Of a stretch of 64,000 bases of DNA, positions 53,836-62,453 are shown piece by piece. A program made the position numbers and the translations under genes. This DNA is from Phycisphaerales bacterium UBA3190 (GTDB taxonomy: Bacteria; Planctomycetota; Phycisphaerae; Phycisphaerales; UBA1924), in assembly GCA_002364005.1 (NCBI GenBank), contig DEXG01000017.1, forward strand, positions 186,007 through 250,006, read 5' to 3'. A model generated the notes under the pieces. It worked only from the letters and a program-made list of their open reading frames with translations. It searched no databases and had not been told where the DNA came from. Numbering within the stretch: position 1 is the stretch's first letter; every line of letters starts with the position of its first letter.

Positions 53836-56800
53836 ATGTCACCCGCACCTTACCGATCTGTTCGTTCCCTCCTCCTCGCCGCCGTTGCTTTTTCGGGTCT
53901 GCCTGGCACAACCGTGCTTGCCAGCGTCGAACTTGAGCAGCAGGTTCAGAGCGACTCGTCTCAGGAAGTCATCAACCGAGCCGGCACGCTCCTCGGTGAA
54001 GGCCAGCTGATCCGGGCCCGCGCCATGCTGCTGGCCCTGCAGGATTCGCCCTCCGGTGCGACGCTCAGCGACGAACAGGGCCAGGCCCTCTGGGCCATGC
54101 TTGCCAAGGCCGAGCGACAGATTCAACGGGCCGATCGTGTGGAGATCAGTCTGCAGAAAGCCCAGTTCTCGCTGAGCACCGACAATCTTGTCGAAGCCAA
54201 GCGCCAGGCCCAGTTCGTGATCGATGCCAGCCGTGCAAGCAACGAGCAGCTCGACGCAGCCCACGCGGTCATGCATCTCTGCTCGACACGCCAGAACGAA
54301 GCCATGAGCAAGGTCGACGATGTGATCGATCGCATCAGCGCCGCGTTCAGCAGCAGCGACTACCCCACCGCCAAGCTCCTGCTCACCCGTCTGGGTCAGC
54401 TCGGACTGGAACTGAATACCACCCAGCAGAACACCCTCGACACCTACCGCGACCAGCTCGCGTCGATCGAGAAGGACACCGGCACCAGCTTCGGGGCCTA
54501 CAACCCCGCCATGGGCATGCTCGCTCCTGAGAGCGGCCTGACCAGCGACTGGCTCACCGGCAGCACCCAGGACGGCGCCCGCACCGGCTCGTACCTCGGC
54601 AATCAGCCAGAAGAGATTCAGCCCGAGGCGATCGATGTCGAACTCGTTCAGGAAGACCCGCAGGTCGATGTGCTCGATGCCGCGAGGCGTTTCGAAGCAC
54701 AGAGTCTGATGGGACAGGCGAACCTCGCATTCGAAGAGCGCCGCTTCAACGAAGCACTCACGCTCTACACCAATGTCATCAGCAACTTCGGGTCGTACAT
54801 CTCGCAAGAGGACATGGCCCTGGCACGCGAGCGTCGCGCCGAAACCCAGATCCAGCTCGGTGTTCAGGGCGGGCCTGAGAACAACATCCTCGATCAGACG
54901 CTGGTTCAGGACGGGCTGGCACTGCAGCGTGCCCAGGCCGCATTCGAGAACTACTACGAGCAATCGCAGCAGGCCCTGAGCGAGGGTGACACCAGCACCG
55001 CACGCAATCTGGCGGCTCAGGCGGACCTGACCATCAAGCGTGCTCGCAACGCGATGCCCGAATCCTCGTTCGAGAACTACCAGGACCGCGTCGCGGACCT
55101 GATCTCCCAGATCCAGACGACCGAAGAGCAGCAGCGGATCGCCGAAGCAGAAGCAGAGCGACAACGCCTTGCAGAGCAGACCGCGCAGCTCGCCACCGAG
55201 CGCCGCATGGAACGCGACGAGAAAATCCTCGCCAACCTTGCCCGCGTGCAGGCACTGCAGCAGGAACTCAAGTACGAGGAAGCACTCGAGGTCGTCGATT
55301 CGATCCTGTTTATCGACCCGACGAACCCCTCGGGGCTCCTGCTCCGCGACATCATCCAGGACATCCTGATCTACCGCGAGAACCTTGGCTACCAGCGTGA
55401 TAAAGGCATCAGCTACGCCCGCCAGTCGCTCAACAACCAGGAAGCCTTGATCGCTCCGGACTCCATCATCGCCTACCCCGATGACTGGCCCTCGATCAGC
55501 TTCCGACGCGGGGACATCCTCGAGTTTGCAGAGTCCTCAGCCAACCGCTCGGTCCTCTCCAAGCTGCGTGAGACACGCATGCCCGTCGAGTTCAACGACA
55601 ACGCGTTCGAAGATGTCGTCGCGTTCATCGGCTCGACCACCGACATCGATATCGATGTTGACTGGGAGTCGCTTGCTGATATCGGTGTCGACCCCGATAC
55701 ACCGGTTGACCTCACACTCAAGAATGTCCAGATCGATGTGCTCCTCGATCGCGTGCTCAGCAAGGTCTCTGACCCCACGCTCCCCGCGGGCTGGGCGATT
55801 CAGGACGGCATCCTGACCATCGCCTCCGACGAGGTGCTGCGTCTGAACACGGTTCTCGAGACCTACGACATCCGCGACCTTATCTTCGTGGTCCCCGACT
55901 TTGACAACGCACCCGAGTTTAACCTCCAGAGTGCGGTGCGGGCCGCTGGCGGCGGCGGTGGCGGTGGCGGCGGTGGCCGGAGCCCCTTCTCGGGTGGCGG
56001 TCAGGACGCGCAGAATGTCGCGACCCGCGAAGACCGCGTCACCGCGATCATCGACCTGATCCAGGCCAATGTCGACCCCGATGGCTGGACCGCCTTGGGT
56101 GGCGACACCAGCTCGGTGACCGAGCTCAACGGCAACTTCATCATCACCACGACCCCCAAGAACCATCGCGCCATCATCGGCCTGCTCAACAAGCTGCGTC
56201 AGCAGCGTGCGGTGCAGATCAATGTCGAGACCCGGTTCCTCTCGGTTGACCAGAACTTCTTCGAGCAGATCGGCTTCGACCTCGATGTCTACTTCAACGC
56301 CAACAACACCGAGTACCAGCTCGCTCGCCAGATTGACCCGTCGTTGCTCCCCTCGGACTACTTCGGTTCGGACGGCTCACTGCTCGACAATGTCTCCGGC
56401 CTCGGCGAGTTCCCTATTGATACCGACGGCGACGGGATTGCTGACGATATCGGCCCCATCACCCAGCCCGTGCTCGGCCCGGGCTTCAACGGCGGCATTG
56501 TCGACGGCGTGGTCTACGGCGACGACAGCTTCTCCGTGATCCGTGCCGCTCAGAACTCGTTCAACCTGACCAACGAGCTGGCCAACATCAACTCCTTCGC
56601 GGGCCAGATCCTGGGCCTCAACCCTGCACTGGGAATCTCCGGCCGGTTCCTCGACGACATCCAGGTCGACTTCCTCGTTGAAGCGACCCAGGCCGATCAG
56701 CGCAGCGTTGTGCTGACGGCCCCGCGTCTGACCTTCACCAACGGGCAGCGGTCCTACATCGCGGTCTCGACGACCACGACCTTCGTGTCCGACCTGACCC

Positions 56801-57306
56801 CGGTCGCCGGCTCAAGTGCCGCGGCGTTCGACCCGACCGTTTCGACCATCCCCACCGGTGTGGTCATCGATGTTCAGGGTGTTGCTTCGGCCGACCGTCG
56901 CTATGTGACCCTCACGGTCCGGACCACCCAGTCGCGTCTCTCGTTCGCTCAGGACCGCACCGTTGAGGGTGCTGCCGGCGGCGGTGGCACAGCGGGCGGC
57001 GATGCCGCGATCTTCGAGGGTACCATCCAGGTGCCGATCGTTGACGCGACCGAGCTGCGGACCACCGTCACCATCCCCGACCAGGGCACCGTTCTGCTCG
57101 GCGGCCAGCGTGTGGTCGAAGAGGTCGAGGTTGAGACCGGCGTTCCCGTTCTGAGCAAGATCCCGATTCTCAGCCGCTTCTTCTCGAACCGAGTGGACGC
57201 CAAGACGGACAAGACCCTGCTGATCCTGCTCAAGCCCACGATTCTGATTCAGAACGAAGAGGAAGAACTCAACTTCCCGGGCCTGCTTGACCAGCTCGGC
57301 AGCTGA
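53836..57306 (+). CDS. Secretin (GspD/PilQ-type) with TPR-rich N-terminus
   Basis: 1156 residues. A signal peptide (to about residue 31) is followed by ~450 residues of helical repeats, including a coiled coil (IAEAEAERQRLAEQTAQLAT). N-domain-like segments come next, interrupted by ten consecutive Gly, then the secretin beta-barrel with LRQQRAVQINVETRFLSVDQ and the C-terminal hallmark GVPVLSKIPILSRFFSNR. It should form the outer-membrane ring of a type II secretion or type IV pilus system. GGAG lies 8 nt before ATG 53836. No other secretion genes are adjacent. Confidence 0.9.
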   Translation: MSPAPYRSVRSLLLAAVAFSGLPGTTVLASVELEQQVQSDSSQEVINRAGTLLGEGQLIRARAMLLALQDSPSGATLSDEQGQALWAMLAKAERQIQRADRVEISLQKAQFSLSTDNLVEAKRQAQFVIDASRASNEQLDAAHAVMHLCSTRQNEAMSKVDDVIDRISAAFSSSDYPTAKLLLTRLGQLGLELNTTQQNTLDTYRDQLASIEKDTGTSFGAYNPAMGMLAPESGLTSDWLTGSTQDGARTGSYLGNQPEEIQPEAIDVELVQEDPQVDVLDAARRFEAQSLMGQANLAFEERRFNEALTLYTNVISNFGSYISQEDMALARERRAETQIQLGVQGGPENNILDQTLVQDGLALQRAQAAFENYYEQSQQALSEGDTSTARNLAAQADLTIKRARNAMPESSFENYQDRVADLISQIQTTEEQQRIAEAEAERQRLAEQTAQLATERRMERDEKILANLARVQALQQELKYEEALEVVDSILFIDPTNPSGLLLRDIIQDILIYRENLGYQRDKGISYARQSLNNQEALIAPDSIIAYPDDWPSISFRRGDILEFAESSANRSVLSKLRETRMPVEFNDNAFEDVVAFIGSTTDIDIDVDWESLADIGVDPDTPVDLTLKNVQIDVLLDRVLSKVSDPTLPAGWAIQDGILTIASDEVLRLNTVLETYDIRDLIFVVPDFDNAPEFNLQSAVRAAGGGGGGGGGGRSPFSGGGQDAQNVATREDRVTAIIDLIQANVDPDGWTALGGDTSSVTELNGNFIITTTPKNHRAIIGLLNKLRQQRAVQINVETRFLSVDQNFFEQIGFDLDVYFNANNTEYQLARQIDPSLLPSDYFGSDGSLLDNVSGLGEFPIDTDGDGIADDIGPITQPVLGPGFNGGIVDGVVYGDDSFSVIRAAQNSFNLTNELANINSFAGQILGLNPALGISGRFLDDIQVDFLVEATQADQRSVVLTAPRLTFTNGQRSYIAVSTTTTFVSDLTPVAGSSAAAFDPTVSTIPTGVVIDVQGVASADRRYVTLTVRTTQSRLSFAQDRTVEGAAGGGGTAGGDAAIFEGTIQVPIVDATELRTTVTIPDQGTVLLGGQRVVEEVEVETGVPVLSKIPILSRFFSNRVDAKTDKTLLILLKPTILIQNEEEELNFPGLLDQLGS

Positions 57307-57332
57307 TCCGCAAATCACCAGAGCACATACAC

Positions 57333-57362
57333 ACGGACGCGTCGCAAGACGCGTCCGTTTTT
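57333..57362 (+). terminator. Rho-independent terminator of the secretin gene
   Basis: An 11-bp stem ACGGACGCGTC/GACGCGTCCGT with GCAA tetraloop, followed by a T-run. Confidence 0.9.
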
Positions 57363-57423
57363 CTTTGCTTGTCTCTGACCGATTCGTTGGATCCGCAAAC
57401 GCGCCCGAACGCGTGGGACGCTC

Positions 57424-57429
57424 TATAGT
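57424..57429 (+). promoter_or_regulatory. -10-like TATAGT before the STAS gene
   Basis: TATAGT would start a message with a leader of about 40 nt that includes GAGGG before the ATG at 57477. No clear -35. Confidence 0.4.
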
Positions 57430-57476
57430 ATGACCCGGTATCGACGCCGGGGAATGCATTGCGAGGGCCCACATCG

Positions 57477-57833
57477 ATGAGCGAATCCAGACTCAGGTTG
57501 AGTGAGAACGAAGGGGTGACCCTGGTCGAGTTTGTTGACCGCAACATCCTGGACGAAGCCAATATCCAGGCGATCAACGAAGAAATCACCGGCGAAATCG
57601 AGAAGAGCGATACGCCGCGCCTGCTCATCAGCTTCTCCAATGTCGATCACCTGTCATCCGCGGCGCTGGGCGCCCTGATCACGATCAACAACAAGATCAA
57701 AGAAAAGGCCGGTGAACTCCACCTTGCCAACATCGACCCGCAGATCTACGAGGTCTTTGTCATCACACGCCTCAATAAGCTCTTCAACATTCACGACACG
57801 ACTGATGAAGCGCGTGAAGCATTTGCGAACTGA
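57477..57833 (+). CDS. STAS-domain anti-anti-sigma factor
   Basis: 118 residues forming one STAS domain. The conserved loop VDHLSSAALGALITI supplies the Ser that the partner kinase phosphorylates. GAGGG lies before ATG 57477. The next gene, 43 nt downstream, encodes the matching HATPase kinase, so the two form a partner-switching pair. Its sigma factor or other effector is not encoded here. Confidence 0.88.
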   Translation: MSESRLRLSENEGVTLVEFVDRNILDEANIQAINEEITGEIEKSDTPRLLISFSNVDHLSSAALGALITINNKIKEKAGELHLANIDPQIYEVFVITRLNKLFNIHDTTDEAREAFAN

Positions 57834-57876
57834 GCCGGACTCATCGTTTTCTTTCTGACCAGTCTGATCCGCCACC

Positions 57877-58311
57877 ATGCCTGACGCCAATACCCACATC
57901 GAGGGTGCTCATGTCGTCGATCTCGCACACGATCGGGACGCGATCACTGCGCTGATCGAGCAGATCCTCGGGGTGGCCGAGCAGAACGGTTTCGGAGGCA
58001 GCGCCGCCTTCGCGATCAGACTCGCGATCGAGGAAGCAATCACCAACGCGTTTGAGCATGGGCACAAGGGCCTGAGCGATGACCTGACCATCCGGGTCGA
58101 GCATCGCATCGAACCCGGTGTCTTCGAGTTCGCTGTAGAAGACCAAGGCCCCGGCTTCCAGCCCAGTGCCCTGCCCGACCCCACGCTGCTCGAGAACCTC
58201 TCCAAGCCATCTGGACGCGGGGTGATGCTCATGAAGGCCTACATGAGCGAGGTGAGCTTCAACGCCCAGGGCAACCGCGTGAAAATGCGGTACATCGCGC
58301 CAAGTGCATGA
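57877..58311 (+). CDS. Anti-sigma regulatory factor (RsbW-type serine kinase)
   Basis: 144 residues, GHKL ATPase fold. N box IEEAITNAFEHGH, G1 box VEDQGPGFQP and G2 box SGRGVMLMKAYM. RsbW-like proteins bind a sigma factor or other target and phosphorylate the STAS partner. No transmembrane part. There is no Shine-Dalgarno; co-transcription with the STAS gene is likely. Confidence 0.88.
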   Translation: MPDANTHIEGAHVVDLAHDRDAITALIEQILGVAEQNGFGGSAAFAIRLAIEEAITNAFEHGHKGLSDDLTIRVEHRIEPGVFEFAVEDQGPGFQPSALPDPTLLENLSKPSGRGVMLMKAYMSEVSFNAQGNRVKMRYIAPSA

Positions 58312-58364
58312 CCCGCTCCCAGATTCCCGGTTCTCGTGCACAACCCGAATGCGACGCCGAACCC

Positions 58365-58393
58365 TTGCTTCGTGCCACCCGTATATCTACAAT
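58365..58393 (+). promoter_or_regulatory. Candidate promoter of the isc operon
   Basis: TTGCTT (58365-58370), 17 nt, TACAAT (58388-58393): a good sigma-70 type match, giving a leader of about 75-80 nt. Confidence 0.6.
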
Positions 58394-58418
58394 ACATTTG
58401 GAATGATTCTAAGTATCA

Positions 58419-58432
58419 GGACCACAAGGTCC
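58419..58432 (+). promoter_or_regulatory. Palindrome in the isc leader
   Basis: GGACC-ACAA-GGTCC lies about 20 nt after the expected start of transcription. It could be an operator or a leader hairpin; it does not match an IscR type 1 or type 2 site. Confidence 0.3.
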
Positions 58433-58478
58433 GGAATCACCCACGCATGACCCCATCACGCTGTGAGGAGCCTTCATC

Positions 58479-59717
58479 ATGAGCGTTCAGTTGCCCTTCT
58501 ACCTCGATTATGCCGCGACAACCCCATGCGACCCGCGTGTGGTTGAGGCGATGATGCCCTACTTCACCGACATGTTCGGGAACCCGGGCTCACGAAATCA
58601 CTCATTCGGTTGGGATGCCGAGCACGCGGTTGATACCGCCCGCGAGCAGGTTGCCTCGCTGCTCGGTGCCGATTCCAAAGAAATCATCTTCACCTCGGGC
58701 TCAACCGAGAGCAACAACCTGGCCATCAAGGGCGCGGCGAACATGTACGCCAAGAAGCCCGCCGGCGAGAAGAACCGCGGCCACATCATCACCGCGATCC
58801 ATGAGCACAAGGCCGTACTCGACCCGTGCAAGCGACTCGAAAAGGACGGCTTCGATGTCACCTGGCTCGAACCCGGTGCCGACGGCATCATCACCCGCGA
58901 GATGATCGAGAACGCCCTGCGTGAAGACACGATCCTGGTCACCATCATGTGGGCCAACAACGAGATCGGTACGATCAACGAGATCCCCCAGATCGGGGAT
59001 CTGTGCCACGACAAGGGCATCATCCTCCACACCGATGCCACCCAGTGGGTCGGGAAGATGCCAACCAATGTCAAGACCGACAATGTCGATCTCCTCTCCA
59101 TGTCGGGTCACAAGCTCTACGGCCCCAAGGGCGTGGGCGCACTCTATGTGCGTCGCCGTCGCCCCCGTGTGCGTCTGACAGCCCTGCAGGAGGGCGGCGG
59201 CCAGGAGCGGGGCTTCCGCTCTGGCACGCTCAATGTCACCGGTATCGTCGGCCTGGGCAAGGCCTGTGCCCTCTGTGCCGCAGACATGGACAGCGAGCGT
59301 GAACGCCTGCTCGCCCTGCGCAACCATCTCGAAGAGAAGCTTCACGCGGCGATGGATGTCGTCCAAGTCAACGGGCACAAGGACAAGCGTCTGGCGAACA
59401 TCACCAACATCTCCTTCGGCTTTGTCGAGGGCGAGAGTCTGATGATGGCGCTCAAAGAGATCGCGATGAGTTCGGGTTCGGCCTGCACCAGCGCGTCGCT
59501 TGAGCCCAGCTATGTGCTCAAGGCCCTCGGGGTCGGCGACGACCTGGCCCACTCATCGCTGCGAATCAGCATGGGGCGTTGGACCACACAGGAACAGATC
59601 GATTACGCCGCCGACAAGATCATCGAGGCGGTCACCAAGTTGCGGGCGCTTTCGCCGCTGTTCGACATGCACAACGAGGGCATCGACATCAGCAAGATCG
59701 AATGGGCCGCGCACTAA
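58479..59717 (+). CDS. iscS: Cysteine desulfurase IscS
   Basis: A 412-residue fold-type I PLP enzyme that moves sulfur from cysteine to its own active-site Cys. The start LDYAATTPCDPRVVEAM is typical. The PLP Lys lies in SMSGHKLYGPKGVGALYV, and the catalytic Cys in SGSACTSASLEPSYVL. The extended loop after the Cys marks the IscS/NifS group I, not SufS. GAGGAG precedes the ATG. iscU follows after 31 nt. Confidence 0.95.
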   Translation: MSVQLPFYLDYAATTPCDPRVVEAMMPYFTDMFGNPGSRNHSFGWDAEHAVDTAREQVASLLGADSKEIIFTSGSTESNNLAIKGAANMYAKKPAGEKNRGHIITAIHEHKAVLDPCKRLEKDGFDVTWLEPGADGIITREMIENALREDTILVTIMWANNEIGTINEIPQIGDLCHDKGIILHTDATQWVGKMPTNVKTDNVDLLSMSGHKLYGPKGVGALYVRRRRPRVRLTALQEGGGQERGFRSGTLNVTGIVGLGKACALCAADMDSERERLLALRNHLEEKLHAAMDVVQVNGHKDKRLANITNISFGFVEGESLMMALKEIAMSSGSACTSASLEPSYVLKALGVGDDLAHSSLRISMGRWTTQEQIDYAADKIIEAVTKLRALSPLFDMHNEGIDISKIEWAAH

Positions 59718-59748
59718 ATCAACAGACTCCCACCAAACGAGGTGAACC

Positions 59749-60150
59749 ATGGCATATTCAGAAAAAGTGATTGAACACTACGAGAAGCCCCGCAATGTGG
59801 GCACCTTCGGCACCCAGAAGGAAATCAAGGAACGACGCGATATCGGCGTCGGCCTGGTCGGCGCCCCCGAGTGCGGCGATGTGATGCAGCTGCAGATCAA
59901 GGTCGATGACACGACCGGCAAGATCGAAGACGCCAAGTTCAAGTGCTTTGGCTGCGGCTCGGCGATCGCCAGCTCATCGCTGGCGACCGAGTGGCTCAAG
60001 GGCAAGAGTCTCGAAGAGGGACTCGAGATCAAGAACACCGAGATCGTTGAAGAACTCTCGCTGCCGCCCGTGAAGATCCACTGCTCGGTGCTCGCCGAGG
60101 ACGCGATCAAGGCCGCGATCGCCGATTATCAGGGCAAGAACACCAACTAA
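59749..60150 (+). CDS. iscU: Iron-sulfur cluster scaffold IscU
   Basis: 133 residues with the three ligand Cys in GAPECGDVMQLQI, CFGCGSAIASSS and KIHCSVLAEDAI, and the conserved Asp after the first. LPPVK, recognised by the HscA chaperone in other bacteria, is kept before KIHCS. It receives sulfur from IscS and assembles [2Fe-2S] clusters. GAGGTG precedes the ATG. Confidence 0.95.
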   Translation: MAYSEKVIEHYEKPRNVGTFGTQKEIKERRDIGVGLVGAPECGDVMQLQIKVDDTTGKIEDAKFKCFGCGSAIASSSLATEWLKGKSLEEGLEIKNTEIVEELSLPPVKIHCSVLAEDAIKAAIADYQGKNTN

Positions 60151-60232
60151 GCGATCCACATCAGCCGATGAAGCGTATAGAATCGTGACCCGAATATGGG
60201 CAGGATCGAAGTGTGAAGGCAAGGAGCGACCC

Positions 60233-60589
60233 ATGAGCACCGAAACAAGCCAGGAACAGTCCGTCATTCTCAGCGAGACCGCGGCTCGCGAGATCAAGTC
60301 GATCATCGAAGCCCAGGAACTCGATGCTGAGAGCGTGCGTCTGCGCGTGGGTGTCAAGGGCGGCGGCTGCTCCGGATTCAGCTACCTGCTCGACCTGACC
60401 GAGACCCAGAAGGAGACCGATGAGGTCTTCGAGCAGCACGGCATCAAGATCATCATCGATCCCAAATCCCTGCTGTACCTGGGCGGCGTCACCGTCGACT
60501 TCAAGGACGAACTGATGGGACGCGGCTTTGTGTTCAACAACCCGAACGCCACCAGCAGTTGCGGCTGCGGTTCGAGCTTCGCGGTTTAA
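60233..60589 (+). CDS. iscA: A-type Fe-S carrier (IscA/ErpA family)
   Basis: 118 residues, HesB/YadR fold. The three ligand Cys are in GGGCSGFSYLL and the C-terminal SSCGCGSSF. It transfers clusters or iron to apoproteins. ATG 60233 has AAGGAG upstream; a GTG-type extension to 60185 is rejected. It ends the isc operon with a terminator. No iscR, hscBA or fdx is in the cluster. Confidence 0.93.
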   Translation: MSTETSQEQSVILSETAAREIKSIIEAQELDAESVRLRVGVKGGGCSGFSYLLDLTETQKETDEVFEQHGIKIIIDPKSLLYLGGVTVDFKDELMGRGFVFNNPNATSSCGCGSSFAV

Positions 60590-60615
60590 CCTGACTCATC
60601 TGAATGACCGTCAAT

Positions 60616-60640
60616 CGCCCCGACTCAATCGGGGCGTTTT
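60616..60640 (+). terminator. Rho-independent terminator of the isc operon
   Basis: An 8-bp stem CGCCCCGA/TCGGGGCG, 5-nt loop, followed by four T. Confidence 0.85.
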
Positions 60641-60737
60641 CGTGTTTCAGGGTTGCAGAACCGGGCCTGATACTGTTGAATAGACTTCTGTCCTGTTCCA
60701 TGATGCGACCAGCCCACACGCCGAGGAAACCCGATCT

Positions 60738-61211
60738 ATGACAGAAACACCTGTCCCGCTCGATACGACTCAGGGGTATTGCCCGCCGACGGCAGTGCAG
60801 TTCAGTGTGTTTCTCTCCAACAAGGTCGGCAAGATGCTGGACCTCACGGAACACCTCGACGACGCGATTATCGAACTCTGTGCCCTCTCGGTACACGAAG
60901 CATCCGATCACGCCGTCGTGCGGATTATCACCAACAATGCCGCCGAAACGCGACGCATGCTCAAAGAGACCGGATTCCCGTTCGCTGAGCGTGAGGTTCT
61001 GCTGGTTGAACTGAGCGAGGGCCACTCGCTTTCGAAGCTCTGTCTGTTCCTCCTTGGTGCGGAGATCAACATCGCCTTTGCCTACCCGCTCATGCACCGA
61101 AGAGGCGACAACCCCAGCATCGCGATCGCGGTTGATGACCCCACCCTCGCGGGTCAGATCCTCTCCCGCAAGGGCTTCGATATGCTGGGCGAGTGCGATC
61201 TGCACTGCTGA
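60738..61211 (+). CDS. ACT-domain protein
   Basis: 157 residues. Two consecutive ACT-like segments are suggested: QFSVFLSNKVGKMLDLTEHL through VVRIITNN, and VLLVELSEGHSLSKLCLFLL through IAIAVDDPT. Similar stand-alone ACT proteins are thought to sense amino acids. The ligand is unknown. GAGGAAA precedes the ATG. A weak GCCC/GGGC hairpin with TTTT (61237-61255) lies after it. Confidence 0.75.
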   Translation: MTETPVPLDTTQGYCPPTAVQFSVFLSNKVGKMLDLTEHLDDAIIELCALSVHEASDHAVVRIITNNAAETRRMLKETGFPFAEREVLLVELSEGHSLSKLCLFLLGAEINIAFAYPLMHRRGDNPSIAIAVDDPTLAGQILSRKGFDMLGECDLHC

Positions 61212-61260
61212 AACCCCTCGAAAAACACACTTCTAGGCCCTTGTTTGGGCGTTTTCTCAG

Positions 61261-61306
61261 CTTCAGGTCAACCTTGACCCCGCTGGCGCGGTACTGTCAA
61301 GTGAAG
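61261..61306 (+). promoter_or_regulatory. Inverted repeat upstream of the thioredoxin-like gene
   Basis: CTTGAC-N17-GTCAAG (61273-61301), extended outward by CTTCA (61261-61265) and TGAAG (61302-61306) across a 7-nt bulge. A TACTGT inside the repeat (61291-61297 region) could be a -10. It may be a regulator site. Confidence 0.3.
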
Positions 61307-61335
61307 AGACACATGCCCATAAGGAGCAATCACAC

Positions 61336-62379
61336 ATGAAATGCACGATCCCCGCAATCGCCGGCCTCTGCGCTGGACTGACGCTGCTCGCCTCGCCCGC
61401 TCTCGCCGGCCCCGAGCACAAAGAACACAAGCAGGCCGACATGGCCGCTGAGCCCAAGCTCGAAGACTTCGCCGAACCGGTCCAGATCCCCGAGCTGTTC
61501 ATCGGTTCCAAGGCACCCGAACTCCAGATCGCCAAGTTCGTCAAGGGCGACTCGGTCCAGAGCTTCGAGCCGGGCCAGGTCTATGTCGTCGAGTTCTGGG
61601 CAACCTGGTGTGGCCCGTGCATCGCGGCCTTCCCCCACCTCTCGGAACTTCAGGAAGAATACAAGGGCAAGGCCCAGTTCATCGGCGTCAACATCTGGGA
61701 AGGTGTTGATGACCAGGCCGAGCGCATCGAGAAGGTCGAGGGCTTTGTCGCCGACCAGGGCGAGCGTATGAGCTACACCGTTGCCGTCGAAAACGGCAGC
61801 GCCATGGCCGACACCTGGATGAAGCCCGCAGCCCAGAACGGCATCCCCGCCGCGTTCATCGTCGACGGCACCGGCACCATCGCCTGGGTCGGACACCCGA
61901 TGAACATCGACAAGTCGCTCGAGCAGGCCGTCAGCGGCGAGCTCGACACCGCCAAGGCCGTCGAGAACTACAAGCGTGACGCGATGGTCATGTCCGCCGC
62001 CAACCGGTTCGCTCAGGGCATCCAGAGCGGCAGTCTCGAAGAGCCGACCGTGATCGCCAACCTGCTGATCGACAAGTACATCAACGAAGACCAGCGCATG
62101 CTCAACGCGGTCTCGTGGATGCTCATCAACGCCGACGGTGCTGGCGAGGCACAGTACAAGGCTGGCTACAAGGCCATCAAGCAGGCCTGCGAGCTGACCG
62201 AGTGGAAGGACTGGTCGATCCTCGACACCTACGCCATGGCCGCCCACAAGCTCGGCAAGAACGCCGATGCCGTCAAGTGGCAGACCAAGGCCGTCGAACT
62301 CGTCCCAGCGGACAACACCGAGGCCAAGGCCGAACTTCAGACCCGCCTCGACGAGTACACCGCCGCTGCAGCGGGCTGA
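61336..62379 (+). CDS. Exported TlpA-like thioredoxin with C-terminal helical domain
   Basis: 347 residues. Signal peptide ends near SPALA (about residue 24). The redoxin domain has FWATWCGPCIAAFPHL with the active-site pair Cys92/Cys95, and NGIPAAFIVDGTGTIAWVGH supplies the cis-Pro loop. The C-terminal ~130 residues are helical, with TPR-like packing (MAAHKLGKNADAVKWQTKAV). It probably acts on disulfides or haem-site Cys in the periplasm. AAGGAG precedes the ATG. It converges on trxB across a bidirectional terminator. Confidence 0.88.
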   Translation: MKCTIPAIAGLCAGLTLLASPALAGPEHKEHKQADMAAEPKLEDFAEPVQIPELFIGSKAPELQIAKFVKGDSVQSFEPGQVYVVEFWATWCGPCIAAFPHLSELQEEYKGKAQFIGVNIWEGVDDQAERIEKVEGFVADQGERMSYTVAVENGSAMADTWMKPAAQNGIPAAFIVDGTGTIAWVGHPMNIDKSLEQAVSGELDTAKAVENYKRDAMVMSAANRFAQGIQSGSLEEPTVIANLLIDKYINEDQRMLNAVSWMLINADGAGEAQYKAGYKAIKQACELTEWKDWSILDTYAMAAHKLGKNADAVKWQTKAVELVPADNTEAKAELQTRLDEYTAAAAG

Positions 62380-62403
62380 ACTCGTTCTTTCTCATCGCAT
62401 ATG

Positions 62404-62433
62404 AAAACACCCCGCAATCGCGGGGTGTTTTTT
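62404..62433. terminator. Bidirectional terminator between the thioredoxin-like gene and trxB
   Basis: AAAACACCCCGC pairs with GCGGGGTGTTTT around an AATC loop; A and T tracts on both flanks serve both strands. Confidence 0.9.
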
Positions 62434-62453
62434 CGTTTGATCTGGTCGTCCGA

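Noticed and set aside
58479..60150. Nitrogen-fixation nifS/nifU
   Set aside because: IscU is the short single-domain form and iscA follows; no other nif gene is present, so the general ISC assignment is preferred.
61330..62247. 305-codon open frame on the - strand
   Set aside because: Antisense to the thioredoxin-like gene, which has a clear signal peptide, CGPC site and ribosome binding site.
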